Assembly: GCF_012933505.1 (NCBI RefSeq)
Contig: NZ_JABBNB010000027.1
Location: 1 to 64,000 of the forward strand
Reading direction: 5' to 3'
Length of the DNA: 64,000 bases
DNA from: Gordonia asplenii
Lineage (GTDB): Bacteria; Actinomycetota; Actinomycetes; Mycobacteriales; Mycobacteriaceae
Part shown: piece by piece, positions 32,392 through 41,099 of the stretch
Layout of the letters: every line of letters begins with the position of its first letter
Position numbering within the stretch: position 1 is the first letter of the stretch
Made by a program: the position numbers and the translations under genes
Notes under the pieces: model-generated
What the model was told of the DNA's origin: nothing
Databases searched by the model: none
Seen by the model: only the letters and a program-made list of their open reading frames with translations

Positions 32392-33752
32392 CCACCGTCG
32401 AATTGCCCCCTGCCACACCGGAACCCGCCCAGGTCCCGGTCCTCAGCCGGTACTGGTCCGACGCCGAGTCGTGGACGCTGCCGAATTATCTGCGCCAGAA
32501 CGGATATCAGGGACTACGCGCCGCGCTGCGGCAGGCGCCCGACGATGTGATCGAGACCGTCAAAGCGTCCGGTCTGCGCGGCCGCGGCGGCGCGGGCTTC
32601 CCGGTGGGCACCAAATGGTCGTTCATCCCGCAGGGTTCGGCGCCCGGCGGCGACCGGCCGCACTACCTCGTCGTCAACGCTGACGAGTCCGAGCCCGGTA
32701 CCTGCAAGGACATGCCGCTGATGCTCGCCTCGCCGCATATGCTCGTCGAGGGCGTGATCATCGCGGCGTACGCCATCCGCGCGCGCCACGCGTTCATCTA
32801 CGTGCGCGGCGAAGTCGCCTCGGTGATCAGCCGACTGCGCACCGCGGTCGCCGAGGCATACGACGCAAACCTGCTGGGCGCGAACATCTTCGGCTCCGGG
32901 TTCGACCTCGACCTCGTCGTCCACGCCGGCGCCGGCGCCTACATCTGCGGCGAGGAGACCGCACTGCTCGACTCCTTGGAGGGGCGTCGGGGACAACCGA
33001 GACTGCGTCCGCCCTTCCCCGCGGTCGCCGGCCTCTACGCCAGCCCGACGGTCGTCAACAATGTCGAGTCGATCGCCAGCGTGCCGTCGATCATGCGCAA
33101 CGGTGTCGACTGGTTCCGATCGATGGGCACCGAGAAGTCGCCCGGATTCACCATGTATTCGCTGTCGGGACACGTCACTCATCCTGGTCAATACGAGGCG
33201 CCGCTGGGAATCACCCTGCGTGAACTCCTCGAGCGGGCCGGCGGCATCCGCGCCGGACACACCCTGAAGTTCTGGACGCCCGGCGGCTCGTCGACGCCGA
33301 TCTTCACCGCCGAACACCTCGACGTCCCACTGGACTACGAAGGTGTCGGCGCCGCCGGATCGATGTTGGGCACCAAGGCGATTCAGCTGTTCGACGAGAC
33401 GACGTGCATCGTTCGGGCGGTGCTGCGGTGGACCGAGTTCTACGCCCACGAATCGTGCGGCAAATGCACCCCGTGCCGCGAAGGCACCTACTGGCTCGTT
33501 CAACTGCTCAAGCGACTCGAAGCGGGCGGCGGCACACCGGCCGATCTCGACACCCTGTCCGAGGTGACCGGCAACATCGTCGGAAAGTCGTTCTGCGCCT
33601 TGGGCGACGGCGCGGGCAGCCCCATCATCTCGTCGCTCAAGTACTTCCGCGACGAGTATCTCGCCCACTTCGCGACCGACGATCATCCCGGCGGCTGCCC
33701 GCTCGATCCGTCGCGTTCGACCGTGTACGCCGACAAGGGGGTCCGCCCATGA
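32388..33752 (+). CDS. nuoF: NADH-quinone oxidoreductase subunit F
   Basis: 454 residues, the NADH- and FMN-binding subunit. RGRGGAGFPVGTKW (near 64) binds the nucleotides, and ESCGKCTPCREG with a later cysteine binds a [4Fe-4S] cluster. It hands electrons to NuoE and NuoG. Start by ATGA overlap with nuoE. Confidence 0.97.
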   Translation: MTTVELPPATPEPAQVPVLSRYWSDAESWTLPNYLRQNGYQGLRAALRQAPDDVIETVKASGLRGRGGAGFPVGTKWSFIPQGSAPGGDRPHYLVVNADESEPGTCKDMPLMLASPHMLVEGVIIAAYAIRARHAFIYVRGEVASVISRLRTAVAEAYDANLLGANIFGSGFDLDLVVHAGAGAYICGEETALLDSLEGRRGQPRLRPPFPAVAGLYASPTVVNNVESIASVPSIMRNGVDWFRSMGTEKSPGFTMYSLSGHVTHPGQYEAPLGITLRELLERAGGIRAGHTLKFWTPGGSSTPIFTAEHLDVPLDYEGVGAAGSMLGTKAIQLFDETTCIVRAVLRWTEFYAHESCGKCTPCREGTYWLVQLLKRLEAGGGTPADLDTLSEVTGNIVGKSFCALGDGAGSPIISSLKYFRDEYLAHFATDDHPGGCPLDPSRSTVYADKGVRP

Positions 33753-36142
33753 CGACGATCGACGCCAGCCCGGCCAAACCGCCGGTGCCCGACGACTACG
33801 TCACGGCGACCATCGACGGCACCGAGGTGTCGGTTCCCAAGGGCACCTTGGTGATTCGCGCGGCGGAGTTGGTCGGTCTGGACATCCCGCGCTTCTGCGA
33901 CCATCCCCTGCTCGACCCGGTCGGCGCGTGTCGGCAATGCCTGGTCGAGGTGGAGGGTCAGCGCAAGCCGATGGCGTCGTGCACCATCACCGTCACCGAC
34001 GGCATGGTGGTACACACCCAGTACTCGTCGGCGCAGGCGGCGTCGGCGCAGCGCGGCGTGATGGAACTGCTTCTGATCAATCACCCCCTCGACTGCCCGA
34101 CCTGCGACAAGGGCGGCGAATGCCCGCTGCAGAATCAGGCGATGTCGGCCGGGCGCACCGAATCGCGCTTCGCCGAGACGAAACGAACCTTCACCAAGCC
34201 GGTGCCGCTGTCGTCGGAGGTGCTGCTCGATCGGGAGCGCTGCGTACTGTGCGCGCGGTGCACCCGCTTCTCGGAGCAGATCGCCGGCGATCCGCTGATC
34301 GCTCTGGCCGATCGCGGTGCGCTGCAACAGGTCTCCGCGTACGCGGAGGAACCGTTCGAATCCTACTTCTCCGGAAACACCGTGCAGATCTGCCCGGTCG
34401 GGGCGCTCACCGGCGCCGCCTATCGCTTCCGCGCACGACCATTCGATCTGATCTCGTCGCCGAGCGTGTGCGAGCACTGCGCGAGCGGATGCGCGCAGCG
34501 CACCGATCATCGTCGCGGAAAAGTGTTGCGCCGCTTGGCCGGTGACGACCCCGAGGTCAACGAGGAGTGGAACTGCGACAAGGGCAGGTGGTCATTCGCC
34601 TATGCGAGCGCACCGGATCGGATCACCACGCCGCTGGTCCGCGACGCGGGCGGCAAGCTACGGCCGGTCTCCTGGGCTTTCGCACTGGCGACGGCGGCGA
34701 AGGGGCTGCGTTCGGGACCGGCGGGGGTGCTGGCCGGCGGCCGGGTGACGGTCGAAGACGCCTATGCGTACGGCAAGTTCGCGCGGGTGGTCCTGGGCAC
34801 CAACGACGTCGACTTCCGCTCCCGCGCACACAGTGCCGAAGAAACGGAATTTCTCGCCGCCCACGTCGCCGGAACCGGAATCGCGTTGACCTACCACGAA
34901 TTACAGCAGGCGCCGGTCGTGGTGCTCGCCGGATTCGAGCCCGAGGAAGAGTCCCCGATGGTGTTCCTGCGGCTGCGCAAAGCGGTGCGCCAGCGAGGCC
35001 AGCGGGTGTACTCGATCGCCTCGTGGGCGAGTCCGGGCCTGACCAAGCTGTCCGGTGAGCTGATCGCCACCGTCCCGGGCGCCGAGGCGGCGGCCCTCGA
35101 CGCCGCGCGCGACCTGCTGCGCGTCGACGGCGCGGTACTGATCGTCGGCGAACGACTCGCGGCCGGCCCCGGCGCACTCACCGCGGCGGCGAACGTCGCC
35201 GCCGAGACCGGCGCGCGGCTCGTGTGGATTCCGCGCCGCGCGGGCGAGCGCGGGGCCGCCGACGTCGGGACGGGCCCGAACATCCTGCCGGGCGGGCGAC
35301 CGGTCGGATCGAATGCCGCACGCCGCGACATCGCTGCGATCTGGGGTACCCAACCACCGGGCGCCCCCGGCCGGGACACCGACGGCATCATCGACGCGGT
35401 CCGCCGAAACAGCTTGTCCACCTTGCTGATCGGCGGCGTCGACGCCGACGACCTGCCGATGCCGTCGGCACTGACCAGCGCACTGGCGTCGGCCGACTTC
35501 GTGGTCAGCCTCGAACAGCGGCACAGCATCGTGACCGCCCGCGCCGACGTCGTCTTCCCCGTCGCCGCCGTCGCCGAGAAGGCGGGAACTTTCGTCGACT
35601 GGGAGGGCCGGCCCCGGACGTTCCGCGCCGCGCTCGACGCCGCGACCGAAACCCTCCCGCTCTCCGACCACCGGGTGCTCGGCGCGATCGCGGCCGAGAT
35701 GGGCATCGAATTGGGTTGTGACAGTGTCGATTCCGTTCACTCCGAGCTGCAGCGGATGGGCGGCTGGGACGGTGATCGGCACGTCATGGCCGCCACCGCA
35801 CCGGTGCCGGTTCCGGCGACCGAACCCGGGCAGGCGATCCTCGGATCGTGGCGCATGCTGCTCGACGGCGGGCGACTGCAAGACGGTGAACCGCATCTGG
35901 CCGGCACCGCGCACCGACCGGTCGCGCGGCTCAGCGCCGCGACCGCGGCGGAGATCGGCATCGCCGACGGTGCCCCGCTCCGGGTCTCGACCATCCGCGG
36001 GGCGATCACCTTGCCACTGGTCGTCACCGAGATGCCCGACCGTGTGGTCTGGGTCCCGATGAATTCGCCTGATTCCCAACTCTATTCGACGCTCGGGACC
36101 ACGATGGGCAGCGTCGTCGGGATCGGCGGCGGCGATGAGTGA
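33749..36142 (+). CDS. nuoG: NADH-quinone oxidoreductase subunit G
   Basis: 797 residues. The N-terminal iron-sulfur part shows CDHPLLDPVGACRQC, HPLDCPTCDKGGEC, CVLCARC and CEHCASGC. It is followed by a molybdopterin-oxidoreductase-like domain that carries no cofactor in complex I. Start by ATGA overlap with nuoF; the end overlaps nuoH by 8 nt. Confidence 0.96.
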   Translation: MTTIDASPAKPPVPDDYVTATIDGTEVSVPKGTLVIRAAELVGLDIPRFCDHPLLDPVGACRQCLVEVEGQRKPMASCTITVTDGMVVHTQYSSAQAASAQRGVMELLLINHPLDCPTCDKGGECPLQNQAMSAGRTESRFAETKRTFTKPVPLSSEVLLDRERCVLCARCTRFSEQIAGDPLIALADRGALQQVSAYAEEPFESYFSGNTVQICPVGALTGAAYRFRARPFDLISSPSVCEHCASGCAQRTDHRRGKVLRRLAGDDPEVNEEWNCDKGRWSFAYASAPDRITTPLVRDAGGKLRPVSWAFALATAAKGLRSGPAGVLAGGRVTVEDAYAYGKFARVVLGTNDVDFRSRAHSAEETEFLAAHVAGTGIALTYHELQQAPVVVLAGFEPEEESPMVFLRLRKAVRQRGQRVYSIASWASPGLTKLSGELIATVPGAEAAALDAARDLLRVDGAVLIVGERLAAGPGALTAAANVAAETGARLVWIPRRAGERGAADVGTGPNILPGGRPVGSNAARRDIAAIWGTQPPGAPGRDTDGIIDAVRRNSLSTLLIGGVDADDLPMPSALTSALASADFVVSLEQRHSIVTARADVVFPVAAVAEKAGTFVDWEGRPRTFRAALDAATETLPLSDHRVLGAIAAEMGIELGCDSVDSVHSELQRMGGWDGDRHVMAATAPVPVPATEPGQAILGSWRMLLDGGRLQDGEPHLAGTAHRPVARLSAATAAEIGIADGAPLRVSTIRGAITLPLVVTEMPDRVVWVPMNSPDSQLYSTLGTTMGSVVGIGGGDE

Positions 36143-37484
36143 GTCAACGACGGTACTCGCCGAGTTCCCCCGGCTGGCGGACTTCGGCTACGACACCTGG
36201 TGGCTGATCATCGCCAAGTGCATCCTCATCTTCGGGTTCCTGGTGCTGACGACGCTGGTCGCGATTCTGGCCGAGCGTAAAGTGATGGCGCGCATGCAGC
36301 AGCGGCTCGGACCCAACCGGGTCGGACCGGGCGGTGCGCTGCAGAGTCTGGCCGACGGCGTGAAACTCGCTCTGAAGGAAGGCCTCACGCCGTTCGGCGT
36401 CGACAAGGTGGTCTACCTGCTGGCGCCGATCATCGCGGTGGTGCCGGCGATCATGGCGTTCGCCGTCATTCCCATCGGACCGATGGTGTCGGTCTTCGGG
36501 CATCGAACTCCGTTGCAGCTCACCGACCTTCCCGTCGGGGTGCTCTACGTCCTCGCGATCACCTCGATCGGCGTGTACGGCATCGTCCTGGCCGGCTGGT
36601 CGTCGGGCTCGACCTATCCGCTGCTCGGCGGGCTGCGCTCGACCGCCCAGGTGATCTCCTACGAGATCGCGATGGGCCTGTCCTTCGCCGCGGTGTTCCT
36701 CAACTCGTCGACGATGTCGACGTCGGAAATCGTTGCCGGACAAGCCAAGCACTGGTACGTGATTCTGGTGCTGCCATCGTTCGTGATCTACACGATCGCC
36801 ATGGTCGGCGAGACCAACCGCGCCCCGTTTGACCTTCCCGAAGCCGAAGGCGAGCTGGTCGGCGGCTTTCACACCGAATACTCGTCGCTCAAGTTCGCGA
36901 TGTTCATGCTCGCCGAATACATCAACATGGTGACCGTGTCCGCGCTGGCGACGACGCTGTTCCTCGGCGGGTGGCAGGTTCCCTGGCCGGTCAGCATGTT
37001 CGATTGGGCCAATTCCGGCTGGTGGCCGGTGCTGTGGTTCGTCATCAAGGTTTGGATCTTCCTGTTCATCTTCATCTGGCTGCGAACGACGTTGCCGCGC
37101 TTGCGTTATGACCAGTTCATGAACATGGGCTGGAAAGTGCTGATCCCGGTGGCGCTCGCCTGGGTGCTGGTGGTTGCGGTGATCCGCGAACTGACCCGCG
37201 ACAGCGCGGCCTGGGTGCAGGTACTGATCCTGGCCATCGCCGGAATCGTCGTGACGGGACTGCTCATCGCCGGCATCTGGCAGCTGATCAAGTTGCCGAA
37301 GTCGGCACGCGCACCTGCGCCCGACGATGCGCCGTTCGACCCGCTCGCCGGCGGCTTCCCCGTACCACCGCTGCCCGGTCAGGTCCTCCCCGCGCCGTCG
37401 GCGTCGGCGAAGCTCCCGAACGGCACCATCCGCACCCAACTCGCCACGAGCACGAGCACAACGAAGGAGAGCAGTGATGCCTGA
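36135..37484 (+). CDS. nuoH: NADH-quinone oxidoreductase subunit H
   Basis: 449 residues with about nine membrane helices. The quinone-site loop ERKVMARMQQRLGPNRVGP and GETNRAPFDLPEAEGELVGG are diagnostic. A cytoplasmic Pro/Ala-rich C-terminal tail of about 60 residues is longer than in enterobacteria. It overlaps nuoI by 8 nt. Confidence 0.97.
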   Translation: MSESTTVLAEFPRLADFGYDTWWLIIAKCILIFGFLVLTTLVAILAERKVMARMQQRLGPNRVGPGGALQSLADGVKLALKEGLTPFGVDKVVYLLAPIIAVVPAIMAFAVIPIGPMVSVFGHRTPLQLTDLPVGVLYVLAITSIGVYGIVLAGWSSGSTYPLLGGLRSTAQVISYEIAMGLSFAAVFLNSSTMSTSEIVAGQAKHWYVILVLPSFVIYTIAMVGETNRAPFDLPEAEGELVGGFHTEYSSLKFAMFMLAEYINMVTVSALATTLFLGGWQVPWPVSMFDWANSGWWPVLWFVIKVWIFLFIFIWLRTTLPRLRYDQFMNMGWKVLIPVALAWVLVVAVIRELTRDSAAWVQVLILAIAGIVVTGLLIAGIWQLIKLPKSARAPAPDDAPFDPLAGGFPVPPLPGQVLPAPSASAKLPNGTIRTQLATSTSTTKESSDA

Positions 37485-38019
37485 CATCGGCAAACCCATC
37501 GCCGGGTTCGGGGTGACCTTCTCGACGATGTTCCGCAAACCGATCACCGAGCAGTATCCCGAGCAGAAGGAACCGACGGCGGCGCGCTACCACGGCCGTC
37601 ACCAACTCAATCGATACCCCGACGGGCTGGAGAAGTGCATCGGCTGCGAACTGTGCGCCTGGGCCTGTCCGGCCGACGCCATCTTCGTCGAGGGCGCGGA
37701 TAACACTGCCGAAGAACGCTTTTCACCGGGCGAACGCTACGGCCGCGTCTATCAGATCAACTATCTGCGCTGCATCGGCTGCGGGCTGTGCATCGAGGCT
37801 TGCCCCACGCGGGCACTGACCATGACCAACGACTACGAACTCGCCGACAGTACCCGCGCAGGCATGATCTACGAGAAGCAGCAACTGCTCGCGCCACTGG
37901 AACCGACGATGACGCCGCCGCCGCACGACATGGCGCCCGGTTCCCGTCCGGAGAACTACTACCGCGGCGACGTCGGGGCGGACGGCATGACGACGCGCGC
38001 CGAGGATACGACCTCATGA
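37477..38019 (+). CDS. nuoI: NADH-quinone oxidoreductase subunit I
   Basis: 180 residues with two [4Fe-4S] ferredoxin motifs, CIGCELCAWACP and CIGCGLCIEACP, which pass electrons toward cluster N2. A polar tail follows. Start by overlap with nuoH; the stop overlaps nuoJ (ATGA). Confidence 0.97.
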   Translation: MPDIGKPIAGFGVTFSTMFRKPITEQYPEQKEPTAARYHGRHQLNRYPDGLEKCIGCELCAWACPADAIFVEGADNTAEERFSPGERYGRVYQINYLRCIGCGLCIEACPTRALTMTNDYELADSTRAGMIYEKQQLLAPLEPTMTPPPHDMAPGSRPENYYRGDVGADGMTTRAEDTTS

Positions 38020-38828
38020 CAGTCCTGGTGGCCGAACAACTCACCCACACCTCCGGCGCCGAGGCGGTGCAGTTCTGGATCCTCGCCGTCGTCGTCGTGA
38101 TCGGCGCACTCGGCGTGGTGCTGAGCCCCAAAGCGGTGTACTCGGCCATCTTCCTGGCGATGACGATGATCATCCTCGCGGTGTTCTATGTGGCGCAGGG
38201 CGCGCTGTTCCTCGGGGTCGTGCAGGTGGTGGTGTACACCGGCGCCGTGATGATGCTGTTCCTGTTCGTGCTGATGCTGATCGGCGTCGATTCGTCGGAC
38301 TCGCTGGTGGAAACCATTCGGGGACAACGGATCATCGCGGCGGGCCTGGGGCTCGGTTTCGGGGTGCTGCTGATCGCGGGCATCGCGAACGCGTCGCTGG
38401 CGATCTTCGCCGGAGCACCCGACTACAGCCACGGCACCGCTCCCGGCGGCGGCAACCAGAACATCCAGGCCCTCGCCGAACTCATCTTCGTGCGCTACCT
38501 GTGGGCCTTCGAGTTGACTGGCGCACTGCTCATCGCCGCGACGCTCGGCGCGATGGTGCTGGCCCACCGACAGCGGTTCGGGCCGCGCCAGGGGCAGAAG
38601 GAACTGTCGATCGAGCGATTCCTCAAGGGCACCCACGTCACGCCGTTGCCCAGCCCAGGCGTCTTCGCGCGGCACAACGCCGTCGACGTCGCGGCACTCG
38701 AACCCGACGGCAGCCCGTCGGCCCTGTCGGTCAACGCGATGCTCACCGCCCGCGAGATGGGTACCGGAGCGAGCGGGGCTGCGGTGACCGCGAAGGGTGC
38801 CGAACGATCGCTGGAGGAATCCCGATGA
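38016..38828 (+). CDS. nuoJ: NADH-quinone oxidoreductase subunit J
   Basis: 270 residues; five membrane helices in the first 185 residues, including the conserved VQVVVYTGAVMMLFLFVLML. The soluble tail of about 80 residues ends with a stretch (TGASGAAVT) that may derive from the GC-rich repeat found in nuoC and nuoL. ATGA overlap with nuoK. Confidence 0.95.
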   Translation: MTVLVAEQLTHTSGAEAVQFWILAVVVVIGALGVVLSPKAVYSAIFLAMTMIILAVFYVAQGALFLGVVQVVVYTGAVMMLFLFVLMLIGVDSSDSLVETIRGQRIIAAGLGLGFGVLLIAGIANASLAIFAGAPDYSHGTAPGGGNQNIQALAELIFVRYLWAFELTGALLIAATLGAMVLAHRQRFGPRQGQKELSIERFLKGTHVTPLPSPGVFARHNAVDVAALEPDGSPSALSVNAMLTAREMGTGASGAAVTAKGAERSLEESR

Positions 38829-39124
38829 ACCCGGCCAACTATCTCTATCTGTCGGCATTGCTGTTCGCGATCGGCGCATCGGGAGTCTTGTTGCGGCGCA
38901 ACGCGATCGTGGTGTTCATGTGTGTCGAGCTGATGCTCAACGCCGCCAATCTGTCATTCGTCACCTTCGCGCGGATGCACGGCAGCCTCGACGGTCAGGT
39001 CATCGCGTTCTTCACGATGGTCGTCGCCGCGGCGGAAGTCGTTGTGGGCCTTGCCATCATCATGACCATCTTCCGTACGCGTCGGTCCGCCTCGGTCGAC
39101 GACGCCGATCTGCTGAAGCGGTGA
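38825..39124 (+). CDS. nuoK: NADH-quinone oxidoreductase subunit K
   Basis: 99 residues, three helices, with the conserved glutamates in CVELMLNAANL and in VVAAAEVVVGLAI that take part in proton transfer. It ends 4 nt before nuoL. Confidence 0.96.
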   Translation: MNPANYLYLSALLFAIGASGVLLRRNAIVVFMCVELMLNAANLSFVTFARMHGSLDGQVIAFFTMVVAAAEVVVGLAIIMTIFRTRRSASVDDADLLKR

Positions 39125-39128
39125 GCCG

Positions 39129-41099
39129 ATGAGCGCTGAGACCACCGGCCACCTGCTGTGGCTGATTCCCGCGTTGCCCGCCCTCGGCGCTGCGATCCTG
39201 CTGTTGGCCGGACGTCGTAGCGACAAGTGGGGGCATCTGCTCGCCACCGCGTTGGCGCTTGCCGCCGCCGTCGTCGGGATCGTGACGTGGATCGGCATGA
39301 TCGGCCGCGCCGACGCCGACCGCGCGGTGCACAGCACGCTCTACAGCTGGGTGCCGGTGGGTGGCCTGCACGTCGACTTCGGTCTCCAATTGGACCAGCT
39401 GTCAATGTGTTTCGTGCTGCTGATCACCGTGGTCGGCTCGCTGATCCACATCTACTCGATCGGCTACATGTCGCACGACCCCGACCGTCGGCGTTTCTTC
39501 TCCTACTTGAATCTCTTCCTCGCCGCGATGCTCGTGCTGGTGCTCTCCGACAATTACCTCGGGCTGTATCTGGGCTGGGAGGGCGTCGGCGTGGCGTCGT
39601 ATCTGCTCATCGGCTTCTGGCAGCACAAGCCGAGTGCCGCAACGGCGGCCAAGAAGGCATTCGTCGTCAACCGTGTAGGCGACATGGGGCTCGCCATCGC
39701 GTTGATGATCATGTTCGCGACGTTCGGATCGGTGAGCTTCGCCGGAGTCTTCGGCTCCGCAGGCGATGCGCGCCAGGCCACTATGACCGCACTCGGTTTC
39801 ATGCTGCTGCTCGCGGCGTGCGGCAAGTCGGCGCAGGTACCGCTGCAATCGTGGCTCGGCGACGCCATGGAGGGTCCGACACCGGTGTCGGCGCTCATCC
39901 ACGCGGCCACCATGGTGACCGCGGGCGTCTATCTGATCACGCGGTCGGGACCGATTTTCGATCTGGCGCCCGCCGCGCAGACCGGAGTGGTCGTGGTCGG
40001 TGCGGTGACCCTGCTCTTCGGCGCGATCATCGGCTGCGCCAAGGACGACATCAAGAAGGCACTCGCGGCGTCGACCATGAGTCAGATCGGTTACATGGTG
40101 CTCGCCGCGGGTCTAGGGCCGGCCGGGTACGCGTTCGCAATCATGCATCTGCTCACCCATGGCTTCTTCAAGGCCGGGCTGTTCTTGGGTGCCGGTTCGG
40201 TGATGCACGGCATGAACGACGAGACCGACATGCGCCGCTTCGGCGGGCTGCGGACGGCCATGCCGATCACATTCGTGACATTCGGCATCGGGTACCTGGC
40301 GATCATCGGTGTTCCGCCGTTCGCCGGGTTCTACTCCAAAGACCACATCATCGAAGCGGCCTTCGGAGCGGGCGGTGCGCGGGGCTGGCTGCTCGGTCTC
40401 GCCGCACTACTGGGCGCGGGGATCACCGCGTTCTACATGACGCGGGTGATGTTGATGACGTTCTTCGGCGAGAAACGCTGGGCGTCGGCGCCGGGAGCGG
40501 AGCGAGCGGGCCACATGTCACCGGCGCCGGGAGCGGAGCGAGCGGGCCACATGTCACCGGCGCACCCGCATGAGTCGGGTTCGACGATGACCGGGCCGAT
40601 GATCGTGATCGCGGTCGGGTCGGTGGCGTCCGGTGCGCTGCTGGCGATCGGCGGGACCCTGTCGGACTGGTTGGCGCCGGTCGTCGGGCATGGCGGGGAG
40701 GAGTCCCTGCCCATCCCGTCTCTCGCGCTTACGGTGATCATCCTGGTGGTGGTGGCGGTCGGCGTCGCCGTCGCCTGGCAGCGGTACGGCCGGGCCGCGA
40801 TCCCGGAGACCGCCCCCACCGACGTCTCCGGACTGACCCGGGCCGCACGCGCCGACCTGTACGGCGACGCGATCAACGAGAACCTCCTGATGCGTCCCGG
40901 CCAGGAGGTGACCGCGGGTCTGGTCGCCTTGGAAGACAACGGACTCGACGGTGTGGGACGTGGCGTCGGCGCTACGGTCACCACGTCGTCGACCTGGATT
41001 CGTCGCTGGCAGAACGGATATGTGCGTTCCTACGCGACGTCGATGCTGGCGGGCACCGTCGTGGTGGTCGTCCTGATCATGGCGGTGAATGTCCTATGA
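39129..41099 (+). CDS. nuoL: NADH-quinone oxidoreductase subunit L
   Basis: 656 residues, the distal antiporter-like proton pump. Helices contain GWEGVGVASYLLIGFW, the lysine/glutamate channel residues, and GPTPVSALIHAATMVTAGVYL. A cytoplasmic or periplasmic loop near residue 455 holds two copies of a 12-residue insert (PGAERAGHMSPA) encoded by a 36-bp tandem repeat at 40487-40558. Its stop overlaps nuoM (ATGA). Confidence 0.96.
   Translation: MSAETTGHLLWLIPALPALGAAILLLAGRRSDKWGHLLATALALAAAVVGIVTWIGMIGRADADRAVHSTLYSWVPVGGLHVDFGLQLDQLSMCFVLLITVVGSLIHIYSIGYMSHDPDRRRFFSYLNLFLAAMLVLVLSDNYLGLYLGWEGVGVASYLLIGFWQHKPSAATAAKKAFVVNRVGDMGLAIALMIMFATFGSVSFAGVFGSAGDARQATMTALGFMLLLAACGKSAQVPLQSWLGDAMEGPTPVSALIHAATMVTAGVYLITRSGPIFDLAPAAQTGVVVVGAVTLLFGAIIGCAKDDIKKALAASTMSQIGYMVLAAGLGPAGYAFAIMHLLTHGFFKAGLFLGAGSVMHGMNDETDMRRFGGLRTAMPITFVTFGIGYLAIIGVPPFAGFYSKDHIIEAAFGAGGARGWLLGLAALLGAGITAFYMTRVMLMTFFGEKRWASAPGAERAGHMSPAPGAERAGHMSPAHPHESGSTMTGPMIVIAVGSVASGALLAIGGTLSDWLAPVVGHGGEESLPIPSLALTVIILVVVAVGVAVAWQRYGRAAIPETAPTDVSGLTRAARADLYGDAINENLLMRPGQEVTAGLVALEDNGLDGVGRGVGATVTTSSTWIRRWQNGYVRSYATSMLAGTVVVVVLIMAVNVL
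40487..40558. repeat. 36-bp tandem repeat inserted in frame in nuoL
   Basis: Two identical 36-bp units, beginning GGCGCCGGGAGCGGAGCGAG and ending ACATGTCACC, at 40487-40522 and 40523-40558. A third, partial unit follows. The length (12 codons) preserves the frame. Confidence 0.85.
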